IMG/VR virus record: IMGVR_UViG_3300037826_000132
Span: 1 to 25,255 of that record
Length of the DNA: 25,255 bases
Strand: one strand, 5' to 3'
Source: a virus
The notes under the pieces were generated by a model. It did no database searches and was not told the origin of the DNA. It saw only the letters and a list, made by a program, of their open reading frames with translations. Below are positions 9,001 through 16,031 of the stretch, piece by piece (within the stretch, counting starts at the first letter, position 1; each line of letters starts with the position of its first letter). The position numbers and the translations under genes were made by a program.

Positions 9001-9422
9001 CCGAGGATTTCGGTGGCTGATAATCCATTTTTGGCGAGCATCTCAATACCCGCCGCAGACTCTTGTGCTGAAAACTTGGTGGAACCGCCAAGGTCGATGG
9101 CCATTTGTTCTAGTTTGGCCATCTCGTTTGTGGTGGGGGAGAGGACCGCCTCCACGCCAGAGAGTGTCTCCTCAAACGTAGCGGCAGTATCAATGCTGGC
9201 GAGAGCAGCCTGTCCCAGGGGCCGCGAGATGTTGTTGTTGATGCTCTCGCCGGTCTGCTGGAGATTAAGCGATGCCAGGGACTTATTCATCCCTGACATG
9301 TCGAGCGAGTTGGCGGCCTTGCTAAACCCCTGCACCGCGCCCGTTGCCTTGCCCATGTCGCTTTCAAAAGCGCGAGCATCTTCGGCAACGAGCCGCACAC
9401 CAGTTTTCTTCAGGTCAGCCAT
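6069..9422 (-). CDS. Tape measure protein (TP901-type)
   Basis: At 1117 aa this is the longest gene in the window. It sets tail length (about 0.15 nm per residue predicts a tail near 165 nm) and is threaded through the tube by the chaperones. Residues about 60-400 are the TP901 tape-measure domain: ATFEETLSGVEAVLSP, GGSTKFSAQESAAGIEMLAKNGLSATEI, then SGSDAGTSLKTLMTRL and LSEEERNRHLTTIFGQDAMRS. Residues about 400-460 are a hydrophobic stretch (three or four membrane-type segments). The middle (about 470-900) is rich in Trp and repeats motifs such as GDWKNAQ, GDWETAW and GDSWNAAW, with long helices of I/L/V and W. The C-terminus (about 930-1117) includes ISSPSTVMAERAGAPSAEGIGVGF, typical of tape-measure ends. 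SD GGAAG lies nine bases before ATG. The stop overlaps the next ATG (ATGA). Confidence 0.93.
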   Translation of the reverse strand: MADLKKTGVRLVAEDARAFESDMGKATGAVQGFSKAANSLDMSGMNKSLASLNLQQTGESINNNISRPLGQAALASIDTAATFEETLSGVEAVLSPTTNEMAKLEQMAIDLGGSTKFSAQESAAGIEMLAKNGLSATEILGGALDATLSFAAATGADLPESADIATDAMLAFDKEASELPDVINDLTGVTVNSKFGWQDLSLAMAQGGGVFAGVGGELDNFATTLAVISPLFKSGSDAGTSLKTLMTRLVPGSKDAAAAMRELGIITADGQNQFFTASGQLRSMTEITNVLAEATAGLSEEERNRHLTTIFGQDAMRSAIALSNAGAEGFTEMQSSLAQVDAGSQAATRMDNLKGSIQLLQSAVETLQIEFAGRFLPGLRKVVDTVTEGVRWFGELPAPVQNAALALGAIAVAAGPLIIALGAVSGAIVAIPIAFATLAPLAPGFLALGATVAGMATAWVTDFGDIRDKTSSVFSFLQSSVNDMTSDWDEGFEEIQGVTSDTLSTLQSSFSRWGPKMQSLWDDTTAELSEAWDTAIDNVSTFLTDHRVEIDAIMGAIPGVVEGAWNTIERTISDAVGIIAGTIEGFTGLLAGDWKNAQNGAQKVVEGVWSQIQMRIEMAWGVIQGVLSTFGVDTTGLQSTIEAFSSAASEAVTSLQNTISSVFGKMGDENTDLGNKVLKLQETWQITKETIVNIVTPLWEIIKSLFGEGQKFIEAHGNEIETFMSTVWESIGGIISTTWDIIIEVIQVAMGIINATVVPVLTAIQEFIQAHSDEIQMVLDGAWGIISSVITGALSVIEDTLTIVLAILQGDWETAWTSAGDIVETVWGTLEGVVNGALSVIEGAIGMVLGLIGDSWNAAWNSAWDAVGGFLEKFTNITFDTEPFLNAGENLIGALQNGMQTAWDTLWGWITGLFGFGDNGLARTISDYTGNWTETGRNLIDGIKKGMEESYHRLTDWLSDKAKDLPEPIREILGISSPSTVMAERAGAPSAEGIGVGFAEKIGPVKKEMAKSVKSLGDIPVPSMGLETGQRLPSITPTLDQDIVAMQQFGAVLDEVTGKMVRMQSLTAMSAEVSMRMQEQSALAAQSTTNNYNLNVSSNAPMRNVQGEFNQMAALNR

Positions 9423-9425
9423 TCG

Positions 9426-9686
9426 CTATCGCTTCCGTTTACGCTCCATTTCGCGCATGTGGTCATAATCCATCACCGCCTGCATGCGCTGCCGCACGCG
9501 CCGCTCGGCCAGGATGAGGATTTGTGTGTGTTTGTCGAGAGCAAAAAATGCAGATGGATCACTAAATCCACGTTGCTGGCTCACATCCAGTATCTCCAGG
9601 AGAAGCGCCGTATCCGAGTCTGTCTCAATGCTGAAGTGTGATTTCTGTGTTGGGCATCGCCATATCGGACGTCCCTTCCACATCAT
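9426..9686 (-). CDS. Tail assembly chaperone T-like extension (frameshift partner)
   Basis: An 86-codon frame overlaps the end of the G-like gene by 62 bases and ends three bases before the tape-measure ATG. Its first possible in-frame ATG pair is 9681-9686, with no good SD. Its C-terminal part (DTALLLEILDVSQQRGFSDPSAFFALDKHTQILILAERRVRQRMQ..., ending MEMERKRKR-like basic tail) is helical and basic, as expected of a T domain that binds the tape measure. The frame is +1 (equivalent to -2) relative to the G-like frame. The frame before position about 9735 is closed by a TGA, so a shift must occur between there and the G stop at 9625. Start shown is the ORF start, not the true junction. Confidence 0.55.
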   Translation of the reverse strand: MMWKGRPIWRCPTQKSHFSIETDSDTALLLEILDVSQQRGFSDPSAFFALDKHTQILILAERRVRQRMQAVMDYDHMREMERKRKR

Positions 9687-10137
9687 CCCGAAACGACTCG
9701 GCTGCGGTTTGCACCTCCTGGTCGGTCACCCGTTCACCCTGGATCGCCTTGACCAATCGGCTCACCTCATCGTCACCAGAGCACACAACGTGAGCAATAT
9801 ATGCCGCACGCGGGGAAACATTGCCCACGTTGGTTACCGCAGCAATGACACCATGGAGCCGCCACGCTTCTTCTTCGTCAACCTCCATGTCCACGCCAAA
9901 ATCGATCATCATATAGATGGTAAGTGTGGTCAACCACTCGTTGTGTTGTGCCAGTTCTGCTCGGTAGTGAGGGTGATCGGGGTTCGGGTCGCCTGTGCCT
10001 GTGTCAATCGGTGGTGGGGGGGGTGGATGTGAGTGGCGAAGGAACATGGCAATGGTGGGAGAGACGCGGTTGAGCCGCGCCACCTCACCATTTTCAAACT
10101 CAAACACTGGTTTGTCTGGTGCTCTTCGTCCGTTCAT
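9625..10137 (-). CDS. Tail assembly chaperone (G-like)
   Basis: This 170-aa acidic protein lies directly before the tape measure, where siphoviruses encode gpG/gpGT. SD GGAG lies four bases before ATG 10137. Residues 1-45 end in a run of prolines (HPPPPPPIDTG), followed by an acidic helical region with LTTLTIYMMIDFGVDMEVDEEEAWRLHGVIAAVTN, typical of the chaperone's conserved helices, and end ...MAMPNTEITLQH. The last 62 bases overlap an open frame carrying a second part (9426-9686), the arrangement expected for frameshift-produced GT. Confidence 0.72.
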   Translation of the reverse strand: MNGRRAPDKPVFEFENGEVARLNRVSPTIAMFLRHSHPPPPPPIDTGTGDPNPDHPHYRAELAQHNEWLTTLTIYMMIDFGVDMEVDEEEAWRLHGVIAAVTNVGNVSPRAAYIAHVVCSGDDEVSRLVKAIQGERVTDQEVQTAAESFRDDVEGTSDMAMPNTEITLQH

Positions 10138-10149
10138 GATACTCCTTTT

Positions 10150-11697
10150 CTATGTAATATTAGGTTCGCCGATGAGGATAACGCCATCCTCTTCGTCTCC
10201 TGCCACCCCACCGATCACGAGATAATTAACCTGGCGGCCGGTGTCCATCACCGATGGATACGCCATCCGCGTGGCCTTGCTGAAAACTGGCAGGTTCGCC
10301 AGTCGCTTGCTGGTTGTGCTGATGTCCCAATCTTGACCACCGTCCCAACTCGTCAGGATGCGAGCAGCGGTCGGACTATCGGCAGTGGTGTGACTGACGT
10401 GCAACACCTCATCGTTGATGACAACAATGTCCGCTACGGCTCCCGTTCCTGCACCATCAAACGTTTCCGGAGCGAACCAGGTCTCTGCGCCATTTTCAGT
10501 GTAGTACAGATTACCCGTTGCGGTACCCACCCACCAGCGATACTTGTTGTGCAGCCCGACCGCCTGTATGGTTGCAGCCTCTGGTGAGGTGGTCACGCTC
10601 GCCCAGGTGCGGCCTCGGTTGTTGGACACAATGACCGCACCGTTTGCTCCAACTGCAACCAGGGTATCACCCCTGCCACTTATACGCGAGAGGTCTTCGC
10701 TCGTGGCGTCACCCGCCTCGCTCGCGGTGACACCACCAACCAGGTTGGATGACTTGTAAACATAGCCGTTCGCAGCGCTGAAAAACACCTCGCGCTGGGT
10801 GAGCACAAACACATCGCTGGCGGCGTTGGTCGACCACTCGGTCGGAGTGACCTTGGTGAGCGCGCCTGGCACACCAGTCAGTTGATTGATGGTTGCGTAG
10901 TAGTAGCAATCGGTGCAGACAATCAGGAGGTTCTCGCCAACAATACGAATAGCAACTGGCACGTCGCTCCCATCCCCGACTTGCACTTCTGTCCAGGTAG
11001 CACCACCATCCAGTGTGTAGATGTACTCGGTGGGTTCCGCGCTATACGGCACCTGGTCACTCTTAGCCAGTGCATAGATTTGTCGCGTCGGGTCAAATTG
11101 TGGGCCGCACTCCTCGCCCTGGCAGTTGTTGAGGCGACCATACGTCACATCCACAACTTCACGTGCAACCTGTGTGGTGGCCTTTTCGCCAAAGTAGATT
11201 GTCCCCACCGGATAAGGATTCTCACGAAGCCGTAGCGTCACCTCGTCCTGAATTGCCTCATCGCTATCGAACGACATGCGGTCACCGAGGTCTTTGTCAG
11301 TGACGATGCCGTAGGGTAGAACGTTGATATAGCCGTCCCATCCCCGCAGAAAATCGCCAAGTTCAGAACATGCACCACTCACCAGGTAAGCGGTAATAGC
11401 ACAACGGTTTGCCAGGAGTTGACGCGGAATGCCCTGCCGTCGCTCGCGGAATGTCAGCGTGCCCTCTGCAAGATCTGGCGGCTCCTCCATCGTGCCTACC
11501 ACAATGTATCGGCCAGGGTTGGATGGGTCATAATTATGGATTGGGTCAACACCACCGGACTGCGGAGCGGATACCCCCGTTGCAATCGTGTATGTTGCAT
11601 CCTGGCCTGCGTATTCCACAGGTGTGCCTCTTCGCGCCCCGCCGTAGGCCAGGAAGAGGCGCTTGTGTTGTGTTGTCCAGATCGGTGTTTCTGGCAT
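10150..11697 (-). CDS. Probable tail tube protein fused to Asp-box (sialidase/BNR-like) propeller
   Basis: This 515-aa protein starts at ATG 11695-11697 with AAAGGAT ten bases upstream. The ORF extends further upstream inside the previous gene, but the SD decides the start. It occupies the major-tail-protein place: after the connector, before the two chaperone frames and the tape measure. Residues 1-215 (GVSAPQSGGVDPIHNYDPSNP..., LTFRERRQGIPRQLLANRC, DGYINVLPYGIVTDKDLG, ENPYPVGTIYFGEKATTQVAREVVDVTYG) look like the beta-barrel of a tail tube or cap. From about 225 on are Asp-box repeats: 227-235 (DGGATW), 357-365 (RGRTW), 399-407 (NGAETW) and 449-457 (DGGQDW), spaced as in beta-propellers. Asp-boxes are structural, so enzyme activity is not implied. 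Alternatively the whole protein is a decorated neck or tail protein and the tube lies elsewhere. Confidence 0.6.
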   Translation of the reverse strand: MPETPIWTTQHKRLFLAYGGARRGTPVEYAGQDATYTIATGVSAPQSGGVDPIHNYDPSNPGRYIVVGTMEEPPDLAEGTLTFRERRQGIPRQLLANRCAITAYLVSGACSELGDFLRGWDGYINVLPYGIVTDKDLGDRMSFDSDEAIQDEVTLRLRENPYPVGTIYFGEKATTQVAREVVDVTYGRLNNCQGEECGPQFDPTRQIYALAKSDQVPYSAEPTEYIYTLDGGATWTEVQVGDGSDVPVAIRIVGENLLIVCTDCYYYATINQLTGVPGALTKVTPTEWSTNAASDVFVLTQREVFFSAANGYVYKSSNLVGGVTASEAGDATSEDLSRISGRGDTLVAVGANGAVIVSNNRGRTWASVTTSPEAATIQAVGLHNKYRWWVGTATGNLYYTENGAETWFAPETFDGAGTGAVADIVVINDEVLHVSHTTADSPTAARILTSWDGGQDWDISTTSKRLANLPVFSKATRMAYPSVMDTGRQVNYLVIGGVAGDEEDGVILIGEPNIT

Positions 11698-11711
11698 GGT
11701 ATCTATCCTTT

Positions 11712-12938
11712 CTAAATTGCGTATCCACCCGGCAGACGCTGCTGATTGACGTGCTTCCAAGCCAGCACCGCGCCGCGTCGTGTGCCAAACGGATTACTGA
11801 GATCTGCTGCTGATATTGCCCCGAACGCCTCGCCTGCATCGCCGCTCGTGCGGGCAAGGTCTTGCTGGAGATAGCGCCACTGTTGTCCCGCGCCCCTGCA
11901 TCCGCAAAGCTCCCGCACGGTCTGTGCAATGGCGAGATACGTGACCGTGCGCTGCCATGTCCTGTCCATTTCTCGACTGGTGAACGGGTATCCCGCCAGA
12001 TAGTTGATGACCACACGGTCCGGCGGGCGATTGCACTGCTCCCACCACCCCGTGCCAGTCCACGTGCCGTCGGTTTTTCTCGCCTGTCCAACACCCACCA
12101 CCCCCGCCGGACCATCTCGGATGCCAACACGAGCGGGAGCGGTGGCAATCGCAGCCGGATCAGTGCCAACCGGCTCGCAGCTCGCCCACGATGGAAACGG
12201 CACAGCCTCCCAAACGAGCGTGGCCTGCTCATCGGTGTTCGTGGTGCGCTGATACACGGCGATCTCTGACACAAAATTGCTATCAACCGTCGGGTTGATT
12301 GGCGTGCGCTGCACCCCTTCGTATCTGATCGGTTTCACCAATAACCATTTCCTGCCGGTGATCGTCGCTACACCGCCACTGATTGCCACCTGCACTGGCT
12401 CGATACGCCAGCGATCCATATCATCGGTGAGGCGGTCCGCATTGGTGAAGTATGCCACCACCTGGTCAGCATCGGTGACAGTGGTGGCAATTGTAGCGGT
12501 GAAGGTCTCGGCAAGGCCGTCGCCATCCTCATCACTGAACAGCACATCAGCGTCGCCAATGAGCGTGAGTTGTTCGGTTCCCGCAGCCTGGACATAATGG
12601 TCTGGGAGCTTCAATGGCAGATAGCGCCCCATCGGGTCGGTGAGATACGATCCGTAAAAACCTGGTTGGTGGGTGGTTGGCCAGGTTATGGTTTCTGACA
12701 AGTAGCGTGGAGCAGGCCAGTAATGCAGATAGTTACGGATCAATTGCTCTGCCGTCTCAATCGCGCGCCGCACTTCGTCTCGCCCCAAACGATCCGCAGA
12801 CTGCCACGCATATTCGTACACAATATCATCACAATCTGCGCGGATGGGCGTGTATGTCGTGTCGCTCAACTGCCAGAAATGCCAGGGATGATAGGAAATG
12901 ATGTATCGCAGGTGATCAATAGGCAAGAGGTTCATCAT
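11712..12938 (-). CDS. Head-tail connector/adaptor protein with large insertion
   Basis: The start is ATG 12938 or 12935 (adjacent Met codons, both with weak SD), giving 407-408 aa and overlapping the DUF1360 gene by about 20 bases. Residues 1-80 (LLPIDHLRYIISYHPWHFW, DDIVYEYAWQSADRLGRDEVRRAIETAEQLIRNYL) and the C-terminal part (PDRVVINYLAGYPF..., REMDRTWQRTVTYLAIAQTVRELCG) look like a gp6/gp15-type adaptor: helical bundles that ring the portal. Between them is a beta-rich insertion with an acidic DEDGDGLAE loop (about residues 136-144 from ATG 12938) resembling a Ca-binding dockerin/thrombospondin loop, and a TITGRKWLLVKPIRYEG strand region. Position between capsid and tail tube supports the connector role. 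It is about twice the usual adaptor length. Confidence 0.68.
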   Translation of the reverse strand: MMNLLPIDHLRYIISYHPWHFWQLSDTTYTPIRADCDDIVYEYAWQSADRLGRDEVRRAIETAEQLIRNYLHYWPAPRYLSETITWPTTHQPGFYGSYLTDPMGRYLPLKLPDHYVQAAGTEQLTLIGDADVLFSDEDGDGLAETFTATIATTVTDADQVVAYFTNADRLTDDMDRWRIEPVQVAISGGVATITGRKWLLVKPIRYEGVQRTPINPTVDSNFVSEIAVYQRTTNTDEQATLVWEAVPFPSWASCEPVGTDPAAIATAPARVGIRDGPAGVVGVGQARKTDGTWTGTGWWEQCNRPPDRVVINYLAGYPFTSREMDRTWQRTVTYLAIAQTVRELCGCRGAGQQWRYLQQDLARTSGDAGEAFGAISAADLSNPFGTRRGAVLAWKHVNQQRLPGGYAI

Positions 12939-13209
12939 CGTCAATCTCAACTTCGTCTATGATTTGACGGATCACCACAGCGGCACCTGCGATGCCAAGC
13001 CAATGCACGACCCATCGCGGCGCAACGCTCATCACGAGTGCAAACCAGAACGACAGGCACAGCGGGCAATGGATGCCACTTGCCAGGTGGGGGTATCGAT
13101 CAGCCCATGTGCGCAACGAGACCAACACATCTGCCGGGCCATCCTCATACGCGATCATGCGAGCAACGCGATAGGTTGCCAGAATGCGGAGCAGGGTATC
13201 ATGATGCAT
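12916..13209 (-). CDS. DUF1360-like membrane-associated protein
   Basis: I choose ATG 13207-13209, which overlaps the glycosyltransferase end by 11 bases and has GAGGAAGG upstream at about 10 bases, giving 97 aa (MHHDTLLRILATYR...). A longer in-frame start at 13272 lies inside the previous gene. Family pattern: an N-terminal LLRILATYRVARMIAYEDGPADVLVSLR segment, a C48-x2-C51 pair (HCPLCLSFW) and hydrophobic segments (about 52-62 and 66-83) probably embedded in the membrane, then an acidic tail (DEVEIDDDEPLAY). This matches the DUF1360 layout (tyR-la-l-i--EdGP ... CPxCLSxW). It is common in phage head-tail gene clusters, but its function is unknown. Confidence 0.68.
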   Translation of the reverse strand: MHHDTLLRILATYRVARMIAYEDGPADVLVSLRTWADRYPHLASGIHCPLCLSFWFALVMSVAPRWVVHWLGIAGAAVVIRQIIDEVEIDDDEPLAY

Positions 13210-13696
13210 TCTTGCGTGGCCTTCCTCGCTTGCGTGGTGGTGCAAAGTCGAATACATCATCGATATTGCCATCGTCCTCTTTGGTATCGGTTTCTTCCAG
13301 ATCAGGGACTACTGCCGGATCAGGTTCAGCAGGTTGTTCGTCAGTAGGCGGGTCTGGCTCCGGTTCGGGCACATGGGGCACCTCAACAGGCGCCACGTCC
13401 GACAAGGTCGGCACCACAGGCAACGGTGGGGGCACGGGATCCTGTGGCGCGCTTCGGACAGAAGGTGCAATCACTCGCAGATGCCCGCTGCGCTGGAGCA
13501 GTATGTCCACATCATCGGGGTGAACTTCCTTACATTTGTGTGATGGTGACGCACTGAATTGATAACTGCGCCCCTTCAGTCCATTGTAGCGCGTGGTGCC
13601 TTTGCGAGTGCCGGTGTAGCACATCCGTACGGTAGAACTGTTGAGACTCCGTGCGGTACTGGCGGGCTTTGCGGGCTTTCCTCCACAACAGGCCAT
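13199..13696 (-). CDS. Nested in-frame C-terminal module 'MACCGG' with own SD
   Basis: ATG 13694-13696 is codon 775 of the glycosyltransferase. It is preceded by AAGGAAGG (13707-13714), then A7 (13700-13706), giving a purine-rich SD with about 10 nt to the ATG. Translation from here would give a 165-aa protein with a Cys-Cys start, a small beta domain (residues about 24-75: YTGTRKG..., YNGLKGRSYQF, HPDDVDILL), a Pro/Glu/Asp-rich linker (about 85-150) and the GRP AT-hook at its C-terminus. The beta domain looks like small stand-alone phage proteins beginning MACCG that I recall beside capsid genes. Here it is in frame with the glycosyltransferase, without an intervening stop. It may be made as both a fusion and a separate protein. 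Confidence 0.5.
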   Translation of the reverse strand: MACCGGKPAKPASTARSLNSSTVRMCYTGTRKGTTRYNGLKGRSYQFSASPSHKCKEVHPDDVDILLQRSGHLRVIAPSVRSAPQDPVPPPLPVVPTLSDVAPVEVPHVPEPEPDPPTDEQPAEPDPAVVPDLEETDTKEDDGNIDDVFDFAPPRKRGRPRKNAS

Positions 13697-16018
13697 TTCT
13701 TTTTTTCCTTCCTTGTATGCACCATAGACATTATCAAAATACTCAACGAGTTCTGTTTTGTGGTCATCCAGGTAGCGGCGCCGGGTGCCCGCGTCCATGC
13801 GGTAGCCCACCAACGGGACGGGCACGAGATGTCCACAGATGCCAGCAGCGGCGCAACGTGCGAAGAAATCCCGCACCTCCATCGACTGCATCTGCTCGTC
13901 AAACCCGCCCACCCGACGAGCATAATCTGCGCGCATCAGCACAGTAACCAAATGACGGGTTTCGTAGAGCATAGCCACCTGGTGGTATGCCGATGCGGGT
14001 TGGACATAAGATGTGTCACCTTCCAGGAATAATGCGTGACCGTATATGTAGCGCCCGGTCTCATCGTGCGCATCCACCATTTGCTGGATTGCTCCCGGCA
14101 TCAGGTAGTCGTCGGCATCCAACCAGATGAGGAGTTCAGATTGTACATGACGCAATCCCTCGTTGCGAGCACAACCCGCTCCCTCGCCGCCTTTTGTTCG
14201 CACCACCTGGGCAAAGGGGTAGGGATAGAGAATTGCAGATGGGATGCCATATGTTGTGTCGTCTACGACAAGCACGTGCCAGTCTCGATACGTTTGCCCC
14301 ACCAAGCTCTCCATCGCGGTGGGCAGGTAGCGCTCGTGCCCAGAGCCAACCGGGATGACGACAGTGACACGCGGCTTGTGGTAGCTCAACACTAATGGTT
14401 GTTTGCTTGCGGGAGCAGCGAAAGGGTACTGTCGATCTTGCGCCCAGGGCAGCCATGTCTTCAGGTCTGGCTCAGGCTGCGAATGCCGCACACTGGTACG
14501 ATGCTGGCGATAATTATACAGCGGCTCGCGGCTTACCAGTCGCGGTTGGAACCCTATTGCTACGCCACGTAACCAAAAATGGTAATCACACGCACGGCTA
14601 TTACCCTGACTGACAGTATCCTGGTAGCCGCCAAGCCGCTCCCACATCTCCCGGCGATGCATCGCCACGCCGGGTATGAGGTTGCGCTTATGCACGAATG
14701 TTTCAAAATGGAATTCTGCATCAGGCCATACTACGGACTGGGACGATCCATCCTCGCTCATTGACCGCACGTTACTGTAGACAATCCCTAGCGTCGGATC
14801 ATCGAGGAGTGCATCATGTAGCGTCTCAACATAGCGCGGCGCCAGGGTGTCATCTGCAGCCATGTGGAACACATACGGCTGTGTTGTGACGGCTATGCCG
14901 GCGTTGACCGCACTGGCGATACCGCGATTGCTCTCGAAGCGAATGCTTCGTACCCGATCTGCATAACGCGCTACAATGGCAGCAGTGTCGTCGGTGGAGC
15001 CATCATCAACCACAATGATTTCGTCTGGCACTCGCGTTTGTGTAAGAATGCTGTCCAGGCATTGCGGCAGCCAGTGTCCATAGTTGTAGCACGTTACTAC
15101 GCACGCCACACCATGCGGCTCGTGAAACTTCCACTGATAAGCCTGCTGGTACAAATCAATATATCGCGGAATAATGGCCGCCCAGGCGTGTGCCTGGGCT
15201 GCATCACGGCAATTTGCGCCAATCTCTGCACGATGCTTGATGAGCCAATGATACCCTGCGACAAGTCCATCAATATCGCCCGGCTCCACGAGCCATCCGG
15301 TTTCCTGATGACGAACAAGTTCAGCGGTACCACCGTGATTGTACCCCAACACTGGCACCCCGCTTGCCATCGCCTCTATTGTGCTGATACCTTGGCTCTC
15401 TAGGGTGGTAGCGAGATAAATACTGGCATTCCGTATGAGTTCTCGCATGCGCGGGTATGGCACCTTGCCGGTGAGCTTCATGTGTGGCGACACATCCACA
15501 CCACCTGGGGCAAAGGTGCTGATTACCGCAATACCTCGCTTTGCGAGTTCATGTGCGGGGGTGGGGTTGCAGATGGCGTTGACACGGTATTTATTCCATA
15601 GCACATAGCCGCCATTCTCCCCCGTCCCCCAATCGTTTGTGTGAATGCCATTAGGGAGAACAGTAGGTTGCATACGCATATCACGCCGCAGCAGTTGAGC
15701 GCACCACTCTGACGGCACAGTAACACTGGCCAGTCGTCGGCGGAGATTGGCGGCGAGAGATGCACTCACTGCGTAGTCATATGCGCCCCATGATCCCGGA
15801 TCACCAGTGTAGTGGAACCCGTGCAGGTGGAGAACATCAAAGTCCTCCACCTGCTTTTTGACATACCCCACATGCATAATCACGAGATCAGCAGAGTAGG
15901 GTGTATCCACGAACTGCATGCCGTGTTCTGGGAGGTGTTGGTGGAGCGCCTTGCAAACTTGCGCAACTCCACCAACACCTCTCATATTATCAGGTCCGGG
16001 TTCCATGTACAATTTCAT
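13199..16018 (-). CDS. Three-domain glycosyltransferase (GT4-GT2-GT2) fused to a Cys-Cys virion-type module with AT-hook
   Basis: This is a 939-aa protein from ATG 16016-16018 (GAGG seven bases upstream; a GTG codon earlier is also possible). Residues 1-290 are a GT-B/GT4 domain with E207...E215 (E-x7-E in ESQGISTIE), SGVPVLGYNHGG and the TGWLVEPGD finish. Residues about 300-510 are a GT-A/GT2 domain with VVDDGSTDD (D338, D339) and MAADD at 386-390 in place of the usual DADD. Residues about 550-745 are a second GT2 domain with VVDD (586-587) and an intact LDADDYL (634-637). From residue 775 follows MACCGGK, a YTGTRKGTTRYNGLKGRSYQF segment, HPDDVDILL, a Pro/acidic linker and a C-terminal PRKRGRPRK AT-hook. 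It probably transfers sugars to virion proteins or host glycans. The domain fusion is unusual, and the DADD change in the first GT2 may reduce metal binding. Confidence 0.85.
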   Translation of the reverse strand: MKLYMEPGPDNMRGVGGVAQVCKALHQHLPEHGMQFVDTPYSADLVIMHVGYVKKQVEDFDVLHLHGFHYTGDPGSWGAYDYAVSASLAANLRRRLASVTVPSEWCAQLLRRDMRMQPTVLPNGIHTNDWGTGENGGYVLWNKYRVNAICNPTPAHELAKRGIAVISTFAPGGVDVSPHMKLTGKVPYPRMRELIRNASIYLATTLESQGISTIEAMASGVPVLGYNHGGTAELVRHQETGWLVEPGDIDGLVAGYHWLIKHRAEIGANCRDAAQAHAWAAIIPRYIDLYQQAYQWKFHEPHGVACVVTCYNYGHWLPQCLDSILTQTRVPDEIIVVDDGSTDDTAAIVARYADRVRSIRFESNRGIASAVNAGIAVTTQPYVFHMAADDTLAPRYVETLHDALLDDPTLGIVYSNVRSMSEDGSSQSVVWPDAEFHFETFVHKRNLIPGVAMHRREMWERLGGYQDTVSQGNSRACDYHFWLRGVAIGFQPRLVSREPLYNYRQHRTSVRHSQPEPDLKTWLPWAQDRQYPFAAPASKQPLVLSYHKPRVTVVIPVGSGHERYLPTAMESLVGQTYRDWHVLVVDDTTYGIPSAILYPYPFAQVVRTKGGEGAGCARNEGLRHVQSELLIWLDADDYLMPGAIQQMVDAHDETGRYIYGHALFLEGDTSYVQPASAYHQVAMLYETRHLVTVLMRADYARRVGGFDEQMQSMEVRDFFARCAAAGICGHLVPVPLVGYRMDAGTRRRYLDDHKTELVEYFDNVYGAYKEGKKEMACCGGKPAKPASTARSLNSSTVRMCYTGTRKGTTRYNGLKGRSYQFSASPSHKCKEVHPDDVDILLQRSGHLRVIAPSVRSAPQDPVPPPLPVVPTLSDVAPVEVPHVPEPEPDPPTDEQPAEPDPAVVPDLEETDTKEDDGNIDDVFDFAPPRKRGRPRKNAS

Positions 16019-16031
16019 CACGCAACCTCAA

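Noticed and set aside
8686-9468. 260-aa plus-strand frame opposite the tape-measure N-terminus
   Set aside because: Ser/Ala/Pro-rich shadow of the coding strand; no SD and no recognisable domain.
10150-11697. Sialidase enzyme
   Set aside because: Asp-boxes are structural; no catalytic Arg triad or RIP motif is evident.
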